Shown: piece by piece, positions 32,599 through 38,922 of the stretch | Numbering within the stretch: position 1 is the first letter of the stretch | Layout: the number at the start of each line of letters is the position of its first letter | Assembly: GCA_902794825.1 (NCBI GenBank) | Contig: CADBIU010000009.1 | Span: 1 to 38,922, forward strand | Length of the DNA: 38,922 nucleotides | From: an uncultured Lachnospiraceae bacterium | GTDB taxonomy: Bacteria > Bacillota > Clostridia > Lachnospirales > Lachnospiraceae | Reading direction: 5' to 3' | Notes under the pieces: generated by a model | What the model was told of the DNA's origin: nothing | What the model saw: the letters and a program-made list of their open reading frames with translations, nothing else | Database searches by the model: none | Made by a program: the position numbers and the translations under genes

Positions 32599-33867
32599 TT
32601 ATTTTGCCAGCGGCTGCTTATCCGAGAGTCTCAGGAAAACGAAACCCAGCAGGAAGAAGACAGCCAGAGAAGCGACCGCGATGTTGATCGTACCGCCGGC
32701 AAGCTTGACCCATGCGATGACGGCAGAACCAAGGAAAGACGCTCCTTTGGCAAAAATATCGTAGATGCCGAAGTATTCTCCGGAGTTCTCCGCAGGAATG
32801 ATCTTGGAGAAATAACTTCTTGAGAGGGACTGGATCGATCCCTGGAAGCACCCGACGCCAAACGCGAGAATGCCGAAATCGATCAGTGTGTGCAGCGTCA
32901 GCGCGTAGATACAGACGCAGAAATATCCGACGATACAGGCCAGGATCAGCGGCACAGTGTCAAATTTCTTGGAAAGCTGCGCAAACACAAGCGATCCGCC
33001 AAAAGCCACGACCTGTGTAGCCAGAAGGAAAACGACCTGTCCGACGGTGGGAAGCCCCAGATCCGTACCGATATTGATGCAGTTGTCGATAATGGTGCCT
33101 ACGCCGTCGATATAGAGGAAGAAGGCGATCAGGAAGAAAAGCACCTTCTTGTCGTGGGTAGCGATCTTTCTGAGCGTCCCGTAGATCTTTCCAAATACAG
33201 CAGATATCTCTCCCCTCTCCGCTTCAACGTAGTTGATCTGCTTGTATTCTTTCAGAAGAGGTAACGTTACAATGAGCCACCAGATACCGGTCACTGAGAA
33301 ACCTATGATCTTGGCGACCATGGGCGAAAACACCATGAGATCTTCGCTCAGACCGCCGCCCAGGATATAAGCCACCATTGCAATTATGAAAGGAATGCAG
33401 GAACCGATGTATCCCCATGCGTAGCCGTAGGAAGAGACCTCGTCCATACGCTCTTCCGTCGTGATGTCGTTGAGCATCGAGTCATAGAAAGTCAGCGACA
33501 TGGAATAAAAGATCTTAGTCAGGACAAATATGACGATGAACATGACCCAGGACATCGCGAAGCCGTTCAGGATGCAGCCTGCAACGCCGAGCGCCACGGC
33601 GGTCTGGAAAAAGATCTTCTTGCGGTTCTTGTGGTCGGCGAAAGCTCCGCAAATCGGTCCGAGGATCGCCACGACGATGGTTACCACCGAGATCGCGATA
33701 GAATAATAAGCAGTTGCCTTGTCGCCTGTGATCTGTCCCGGTGCGTCGCCGATCGCGAGAGCCTTGAAATAGATCGGGATCAGGGAACAGGCCAGCATCG
33801 TGAAGGCCGAATTTCCCACATCATACAGTACCCAGGCGCGTTCTTTTTTGCTCAGATTGCTAAACAT
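32599..33867 (-). CDS. UMF1/Atg22-family MFS transporter
   Basis: A 422-residue membrane protein with about twelve hydrophobic segments. The N-terminus (LSKKERAWVLYDVGNSAFTM) is the family hallmark, as is FYDSMLNDITTEERMDEVSSYGYAWGYIG in two parts. The yeast relative Atg22 exports amino acids from the vacuole; bacterial substrates are unknown. The start is ATG 33867, six bases after GGGGAG; an ATG at 33882 lacks support. It probably has its own promoter near 33905-33945 (TATAAC is seen but no good -35). It is the last gene before a bidirectional terminator. Confidence 0.88.
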   Translation of the reverse strand: MFSNLSKKERAWVLYDVGNSAFTMLACSLIPIYFKALAIGDAPGQITGDKATAYYSIAISVVTIVVAILGPICGAFADHKNRKKIFFQTAVALGVAGCILNGFAMSWVMFIVIFVLTKIFYSMSLTFYDSMLNDITTEERMDEVSSYGYAWGYIGSCIPFIIAMVAYILGGGLSEDLMVFSPMVAKIIGFSVTGIWWLIVTLPLLKEYKQINYVEAERGEISAVFGKIYGTLRKIATHDKKVLFFLIAFFLYIDGVGTIIDNCINIGTDLGLPTVGQVVFLLATQVVAFGGSLVFAQLSKKFDTVPLILACIVGYFCVCIYALTLHTLIDFGILAFGVGCFQGSIQSLSRSYFSKIIPAENSGEYFGIYDIFAKGASFLGSAVIAWVKLAGGTINIAVASLAVFFLLGFVFLRLSDKQPLAK

Positions 33868-33983
33868 AGATATCTCCCCCATAGAGTTTTCGGTTATACC
33901 GCTGCTTCAAGTATGCTACTGAAATAACGTGAAATTCAAGTGTTTTATCGATTCGCGCATCGACTCCCTCAGTTTAACGCCGC

Positions 33984-35867
33984 TCAGTTCCCGGAGTCTA
34001 TGGTCCGCCTGTCATGAAGCAGAAAGATGAAATAAGCAAGCATGACAGGCAAAGTATACATGATCGGGAAGGAGTACCTCGGGTGTCTCTTTATTACCGG
34101 AGCCAGAATGATCACGACCACGCTGAGAAGTCCCGGAAGCGATATGATGAGATACCTGTACAGTTTCTTCTGAATGGCAAGTATGATACTTGCCAGCAGG
34201 ATGATCACATAACTCGCATGATGAAGCAGAAGCCCGGCGGCAGGCAGTGAATACAATATAGACTGCAGATTGTATATAAGATCCTTGAGCACAGGATTTC
34301 TTGTTCCTTCGCTGACGCCTGTTTCCTTAAGGACTGTGACCATGAGTTCATCTCTTCCCGGCTCATAGTTTAACGTAGCATCATAAAGTGCCCTGTTTTC
34401 CTCCCGGGGATAAACAAGCAGATAATTCTGGTTAACTGTGGCCTTCACATATGCAGCCGGATATTTAAAGAACATCCTGAACCATGTCACAAGATACCTT
34501 ATAAGAGCTTTACTGTCTGCATCTTTCCTGATTGTCGCTTTCACAGGATCCGAAAGATGTGGTTTGTAGTTCTCCGCCAGGCTGTTATAATCCAAAACTG
34601 CGTCGATTGCCTCCTTTTCTTCCTGCGTGATCTCATCACCGTGCTCAACTACCGTTCGGGCAGTCTGCTGGAAAGGAAATGAGAGTGCCTCCCCAATACT
34701 TCCGGGTTCAATATCATGGACTCGGATCACTCCCTTTTCCAGAATTCCGGCAAAAGTAACGGAGACCAGGATCAGGACCAGGATTCTCACAACAACGCTC
34801 TTTCCGAGTTCCTTGCGCTTAATCAAGACAAAAACTGCGGCCAGTGCCAGCGTGGGGTACAGTATGTGTTTGCCATTGTTCCTGAAGAGCGCTGTGCCCA
34901 AAATAGAAAAGAAAGACAATATCCAGTGCCTCTTTCCGCTGATGAAATCCCCAGGATCCCGTATCGCACAGATGAGTTCATCTACAAACAGAAGCACCAT
35001 GATCGAGTAAAGACTGTCCTTAATGATCGTACATGCATAATTCTGAAAATGAGGGGCAAAAATGGCCAGCAGCAGGAATAAAGTCATGAGCCATGCAGGC
35101 GTTTGCATCCTGATCATCAATATATATGTATATGCAAGAACCGCGGCAAATATGATCGTCTGAAACAATACAAAGGCATACAGTCCACCGTTCATGCTTC
35201 CCAAAGCTTTCCCGGCTCTGCTGAAGAGGCCGAGCAGTACTGTATGGACCGGTGGATGATGCGATGTAAAATCATTATATCCCCAGTACTGAAGCATCTG
35301 TGTCCAGGAATCATTGCACATATACCCCGGATAACAGACATATACCGGTAATGCCCACACTGCCAGAATTCCAACGAAAGTGCGCAGAAAAGGTCCGGCT
35401 GCCCTTATCTCCCCGCTTCCTTCAGTCCGCAGGATATTTCCGTCCTCTAACGCCATCAGATGGCAGAAGGCTGCCAGGATCTCAAAGATCAGATACGCAG
35501 CTCCCATCACATAGATCAGAGATTTCAGGATCTGCCCGGTGTCCGCAGTAAGATAACCAAGTGTATCATCGATGCGGAAACTCTCAGCAGCAAGCCACAC
35601 CAGAGAAACCAGAAAGGAAAATACCATAAAGACTGCCCTTCGGGGCATGTCTCTGTCATATCTGCGGACGCCCAGACAATACAGCGCACAGAGCAGGATC
35701 GTCATGACAAGGGACTTACCCTTAAGAGCCCGGTTGACGCTTATGAACATGTCCACGACTGCATGACCTGTTATCTCTCCTTCTATACTCCCTATATTCA
35801 GAAAAGGCATCATTGCAGCAAGAAAAGAAAAAATCAGTATTACAGCTTTTTCTGTCTTTGTATTCAA
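33984..35867 (-). CDS. Large polytopic membrane protein, DUF6020-like (GT-C-like)
   Basis: A 627-residue membrane protein with roughly a dozen hydrophobic segments. The extracellular-type loop after segment five reads YPGYMCNDSWTQMLQYWGY followed by FTSHHPPVHTVLLG, an Asp plus His-His-Pro-Pro arrangement resembling the first loop of GT-C glycosyltransferases and characteristic of DUF6020. A large soluble portion (about 400-530) precedes three final segments. The start codon is TTG at 35867, with AAGGAG 12 bases upstream and no ATG in reach. It lies 45 bases after the mannose-6-phosphate isomerase and is probably co-transcribed, which would fit a role in surface glycan assembly. Activity is inferred from the loop only. 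Confidence 0.75.
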   Translation of the reverse strand: MNTKTEKAVILIFSFLAAMMPFLNIGSIEGEITGHAVVDMFISVNRALKGKSLVMTILLCALYCLGVRRYDRDMPRRAVFMVFSFLVSLVWLAAESFRIDDTLGYLTADTGQILKSLIYVMGAAYLIFEILAAFCHLMALEDGNILRTEGSGEIRAAGPFLRTFVGILAVWALPVYVCYPGYMCNDSWTQMLQYWGYNDFTSHHPPVHTVLLGLFSRAGKALGSMNGGLYAFVLFQTIIFAAVLAYTYILMIRMQTPAWLMTLFLLLAIFAPHFQNYACTIIKDSLYSIMVLLFVDELICAIRDPGDFISGKRHWILSFFSILGTALFRNNGKHILYPTLALAAVFVLIKRKELGKSVVVRILVLILVSVTFAGILEKGVIRVHDIEPGSIGEALSFPFQQTARTVVEHGDEITQEEKEAIDAVLDYNSLAENYKPHLSDPVKATIRKDADSKALIRYLVTWFRMFFKYPAAYVKATVNQNYLLVYPREENRALYDATLNYEPGRDELMVTVLKETGVSEGTRNPVLKDLIYNLQSILYSLPAAGLLLHHASYVIILLASIILAIQKKLYRYLIISLPGLLSVVVIILAPVIKRHPRYSFPIMYTLPVMLAYFIFLLHDRRTIDSGN

Positions 35868-35912
35868 TCTCTTTCTGTTCTCCTTTTGATTGAGTAAGAC
35901 TATCCCTGAAGG

Positions 35913-37628
35913 TCAGTTCCTCACGTAAGCCTGCATGACTTTGACCGGCCCGTTTACTGCCCTAAGGCGATATTTTCCTACAGATTCGGGGACGATAAAT
36001 GTCTCCGCGTAATGCACTTCGTAAGGCTCGAACTCCCCGCCGATGCTCTCTACGAGGCAGCTTGTCCCCTCCACAAGGTTCAGCACGTTAACACTCTCAT
36101 GGCAGTCCACATCTGCGTGGTCGCGTATCGTGAAGCGCCTCGTCTCGATGAATTCCAGCTCATGAAGACCTGTGTGCTCCTGCGTGTAGTTCTCCTTCTC
36201 TTCCACAACGCTGAACCGGCTCACCAGATTCTCCATGACCCATCCGGTGCGCCTCTCCTTAATGACTTTGGAGCCGCGCTCTATATTGATCGGCCTGGGC
36301 TTTCCGTCCAGTCCCAGACGCCCCCAGTCCCAAAGTTTGAAAGTGAAGATATAAGGAGTTGCACTGATCTCCAGGACCATAGCCCCGCTGCCCGAGCAGT
36401 GAATGGTGCCTGCCGGGATCAGGAAGTGGTCGTGCTTCTTCGCGGGGATCTTGTTGATATACTTCTCAGCGTCAAAAGGCGCTTCACCCTTCTGCGCCTC
36501 CTCCAGCGCCGCGATCAGGTCGGCGATCTCTACGCCTTCCTTCAGTCCCAAGTATACGCAGGCGCCTTCCTCCGCGTCCAGAATGTAGTAGCTCTCGTCC
36601 TGGGTATAAGCCATTCCGAACTGCCTGTGAATGTATTCCGTGGTCGGGTGGACCTGCAGCGACAGGTTCTGCCCTCCCATTGTATCCAGAAAGTCGAAGC
36701 GGATCGGGAACTCCGCGCCAAAGCGCGAGTACACTTTTTTCCCCAGCAGTTTCTCCGGGTGCCTGAGGATCAGGTTCATGGCAGGCATCTCCAGGATCGT
36801 TCCGTCGAAGTCAAAGCATATGCTGTTCTCTTCCGGCACTCCGTCGAAGCTCCACGCGTAATTGGGCTTGTACGGGTCCAGTCCGCACACCTTCTTCATC
36901 CACTGCCCGCCCCACACTCCGGGGTCAAAATAGGGAACGACCCTGAAAGGCTCTGAGGCCTCTTTGATAAGAGCCTCCTCAAACAGATCCCTGCTGATCA
37001 TGACGAGGTCGTCGTCCCGGTTCGCGTCAATAAAAAACGCCATCCGGTCCATGCATTCCGCTTTTAATTTGTCAGCGATCCGCCATTCCAGAAAATAGCC
37101 CTGCTTGAACTTCTTCAGAATATCTTCCTCCGGATTGTATGAGAAATAATTGGGCATACCGGCGCGGTAACGCAACTGGATCTCCCAGCGGCTCATATCG
37201 GCGTAGACACACAGCCCGCCGTCACACAAAAGGGACGCGCCAAAACCGTAGACGGCGACTTTCCCACTGCACGACGCTATTTTGGCACGGAAATAATCAG
37301 CCTTGACGGGGTCGATGAAATCGGTGAGCTCTCCGTAGTACATCTTTCCGAAGACGCGGTCATCAGTGAGGGTATTCTTCAAAAGAATCTCCAGCGCATC
37401 CCCGTCCTTCAGGATCTGTCTTGCCGATACGATCAGATCCGGCTTGAGCTCTTCCAGGACACCACGCATCTCCTCCTCACAGACTCCCGGATAGGTCTCC
37501 AGCACAAGGCTCCAGCTGTCGCCTGACAGTTCGGATCCCAGACGATCGAGAATCTCCTCTCTGCCTCTGAACACTCTTCCTTTACTATTATCAACACGTT
37601 TCGCCGGGCGCTTGACGTAACCTGACAT
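35913..37628 (-). CDS. Class I mannose-6-phosphate isomerase with a long unassigned N-terminal region
   Basis: A 571-residue cytosolic protein. The C-terminal part (about residue 230 onward) is a cupin PMI, interconverting mannose-6-phosphate and fructose-6-phosphate: FDPGVWGGQWMKKVCGLD opens it, LSLQVHPTTEYIHRQFG gives the Gln and His zinc ligands, DESYYILDAEEGACVYLG the Glu, and HDHFLIPAGTIHCSGSG the last His. The second cupin half ends YAETFIVPESVGKYRL. The first 230 residues are not part of a normal PMI (usually 310-390 residues). They include KVAVYGFGASLLCDGGL and YADMSRWEIQLRYRAGM, show no P-loop, and I do not recognise them. The start follows AGGAGGTGG. It probably heads an operon with the DUF6020-like gene. 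Confidence 0.85.
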   Translation of the reverse strand: MSGYVKRPAKRVDNSKGRVFRGREEILDRLGSELSGDSWSLVLETYPGVCEEEMRGVLEELKPDLIVSARQILKDGDALEILLKNTLTDDRVFGKMYYGELTDFIDPVKADYFRAKIASCSGKVAVYGFGASLLCDGGLCVYADMSRWEIQLRYRAGMPNYFSYNPEEDILKKFKQGYFLEWRIADKLKAECMDRMAFFIDANRDDDLVMISRDLFEEALIKEASEPFRVVPYFDPGVWGGQWMKKVCGLDPYKPNYAWSFDGVPEENSICFDFDGTILEMPAMNLILRHPEKLLGKKVYSRFGAEFPIRFDFLDTMGGQNLSLQVHPTTEYIHRQFGMAYTQDESYYILDAEEGACVYLGLKEGVEIADLIAALEEAQKGEAPFDAEKYINKIPAKKHDHFLIPAGTIHCSGSGAMVLEISATPYIFTFKLWDWGRLGLDGKPRPINIERGSKVIKERRTGWVMENLVSRFSVVEEKENYTQEHTGLHELEFIETRRFTIRDHADVDCHESVNVLNLVEGTSCLVESIGGEFEPYEVHYAETFIVPESVGKYRLRAVNGPVKVMQAYVRN

Positions 37629-37757
37629 ACCCCACCTCCTGCATTTGTTCGAATTTACTATTATCTTATTCTGACTGAAATTCTCCCTCTTTCTTTATAA
37701 CATAAGCCTCAGACAGGGAAAAGCCGGAGAACGCGCCAAAACAGTGTTAACCTTTCA

Positions 37758-37786
37758 TTGCATGGATTTGATGTATATTTTATAAT
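37758..37786 (+). promoter_or_regulatory. Promoter of the MgtC pair
   Basis: TTGCAT (37758-37763), exactly 17 bases, TATAAT (37781-37786). Transcription would start near 37793, which rules in the ATG at 37851 over that at 37797. Confidence 0.75.
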
Positions 37787-37850
37787 TATTTTGTAAATGC
37801 TTTTCCTATTATTTACATTTTCTTTACCTATACTTAGTGAAAGGGTCCTT

Positions 37851-38585
37851 ATGTCTGCAATACTTGCTTCTTTAAAGGAATTCAATTTTTTCTCCGCTGT
37901 GGTCCGGCTCATCCTGGCAATGGCCTGCGGCAGCGTCGTCGGATTCGGAAGGTCCAAGAAGAAACAGAACGCCGGCCTTCGCACCTATGTGCTCACTTCC
38001 ATCGGCGCGGCCATGTCGGTACTGCTCGCCTGCTACGAATATAAGATGATGACAGGACAATGGGCGGCTGCTGTCGCGGAGATCGGCATGAAATTTGACG
38101 CCTCCCGCTACTCAGCGCAGGTCATCAGCGGCATTGGCTTTCTGGCAGCCGGTACGATCCTGTCCTCCGGGCATCAGCAGGTCACCGGTCTTACCACGGC
38201 TGCCGGCCTGTTTACCTCCGCGTGCATGGGTATGGCTGCCGGTGCCGGCATGTACGACTGCGTGATCATCGTCCTTGTGATCCTGATCGTCGTGCTTGAT
38301 GTCTGCTATCCACTGGAGAGCGCTTTCAAGAGACGGCTCCGCAACATGACGATCTATGTGGAATTTGCCTCGATCGAGGACTTTGACGATATCCTGGACA
38401 CCATCCGGGGGGAGGAAGCCACAATCTATGATATCGATATTGAGCGCACCAAGCGCGAAGGCAGTAAATATCCCGCCGCCGTGATCGTTTTGCAGATGGG
38501 CCGGGAAAATGCTTCTCACTCAGGAATGCTCTCCACCATCGCAGGGCTTCCCTGTGTCCATACGATTCATGAGCTGATCGCCTGA
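37851..38585 (+). CDS. MgtC/SapB-family membrane protein
   Basis: A 244-residue protein with four or five N-terminal membrane segments and a soluble C-terminal domain. AGLRTYVLTSIGAAMSVLLA and SAQVISGIGFLAAGTIL are the two diagnostic MgtC blocks. The C-terminal 80 residues (MTIYVEFASIEDFDDILDTI onward) look ACT-like. In the first block the normally acidic G-x-ER position reads VVGFGRSKK, so the conserved Glu is a Gly. The start is ATG 37851 with AAAGGG upstream; the frame open from 37797 would need a leaderless start. MgtC proteins affect magnesium homeostasis and, in pathogens, modulate F1F0 ATPase and survival in low Mg2+. It is 55 bases before a second family member. Confidence 0.9.
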   Translation: MSAILASLKEFNFFSAVVRLILAMACGSVVGFGRSKKKQNAGLRTYVLTSIGAAMSVLLACYEYKMMTGQWAAAVAEIGMKFDASRYSAQVISGIGFLAAGTILSSGHQQVTGLTTAAGLFTSACMGMAAGAGMYDCVIIVLVILIVVLDVCYPLESAFKRRLRNMTIYVEFASIEDFDDILDTIRGEEATIYDIDIERTKREGSKYPAAVIVLQMGRENASHSGMLSTIAGLPCVHTIHELIA

Positions 38586-38640
38586 GTCTGCAGTTCTTAT
38601 CCATTGCTGATTTACCGGATCCATTGTAAGGAGGTTTCCA

Positions 38641-38922
38641 GTGCTCTCTTTTTTCAATAGTTTTCGCGACATCAATACTGTCAACATTTTTTTCCGCATG
38701 GTCTTCGCGGTTATCTGCGGCGGCGTCATCGGAATCGAGCGGTCTATGAAAAACAGACCTGCCGGTTTCAGGACACACATTCTCATCATCACCGGAGCGA
38801 CCGCCGCTTCTCTGACCGGCCACTACGTTTATCTGGTCATGGGACTTCCCACCGACATGAGCCGCCTCGGTGCCCAGGTCATCACAGGACTTGGCTTTAT
38901 CGGCGCGGGCACGATCATTGTC
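38641..38922 (+). CDS. MgtC/SapB-family membrane protein, partial (runs off the window)
   Basis: A second MgtC-like gene, cut by the window end after 94 codons. It starts with GTG at 38641, after AAGGAGG at good spacing, and stays open to the edge. FRMVFAVICGGVIGIERSMK, then PAGFRTHILIITGATAASL and GAQVITGLGFIGAGTIIV match the family throughout. Unlike the upstream copy it keeps the Glu of G-x-ER. No terminator or promoter separates the two, so they are probably one transcript. They are related but clearly diverged, so the duplication is old or the pair works as a heteromer. Confidence 0.9.
   Translation, partial: MLSFFNSFRDINTVNIFFRMVFAVICGGVIGIERSMKNRPAGFRTHILIITGATAASLTGHYVYLVMGLPTDMSRLGAQVITGLGFIGAGTIIV

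Overview
The window looks like chromosome from a Gram-positive anaerobe of the Clostridia, most likely Lachnospiraceae-like. The base composition is moderate, ribosome binding sites are strong AGGAGG types, promoters are sigma-A-like, and there is a Phe T-box leader on pheST. The family mix also fits: a GPH symporter, a clostripain/BspA-type surface lipoprotein, a DUF3048 lipoprotein, a UMF1 transporter and tandem MgtC proteins. The assignment rests on gene content only. I saw no rRNA, tRNA, CRISPR array, phage or transposase gene.

Layout. 1-2262: a sugar/cation symporter, a strong terminator and a convergent nitroreductase. 2303-6974 (minus): a signalling block with an unknown protein and a DAC-like (diadenylate cyclase-like) nucleotide cyclase in one operon, followed by a Ser/Thr kinase with a TPR-like region and an overlapping unknown reading frame. 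7057-8974 (minus): a PHP phosphatase, a 65-residue protein and a cupin-type glucose-6-phosphate isomerase. 9106-11638 (plus): a polar amino acid ABC importer in the order permease, ATPase, binding lipoprotein. 11673-13116 (plus): aspartate kinase. 13135-14130: an unexplained nested hairpin and a minus-strand nitrilase-family amidase. 14132-21469: three lipoproteins (unknown; a 1,472-residue clostripain-LRR protein; DUF3048). 21484-23320: a histidine phosphatase and an alpha/beta hydrolase. 23334-27213 (minus): pheS-pheT behind a T-box and a near-consensus promoter. 27254-30688 (minus): GH2 beta-galactosidase and a GlsB-type small membrane protein. 30760-32590 (plus): a glycerophosphodiesterase/lysophospholipase operon. 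32599-37628 (minus): UMF1 transporter, a DUF6020-like membrane protein and a two-part mannose-6-phosphate isomerase. 37758-end (plus): tandem MgtC/SapB membrane proteins, the second cut by the window edge.

How genes may work together. GDPD and the lysophospholipase overlap by four bases and could degrade lysophospholipids stepwise. The isomerase lies 44 bases upstream of a GT-C-like membrane protein, which hints at mannose-containing surface polymer. The most unusual region is 2303-6974, where a kinase and a noncanonical DAC-domain protein sit side by side with two proteins I cannot identify. The kinase promoter leader resembles the leader of a nitrilase gene 9 kb away, which suggests a small shared regulon.

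Most long antisense reading frames were discarded as shadows. All function calls come from reading motifs by eye. No database search was run.
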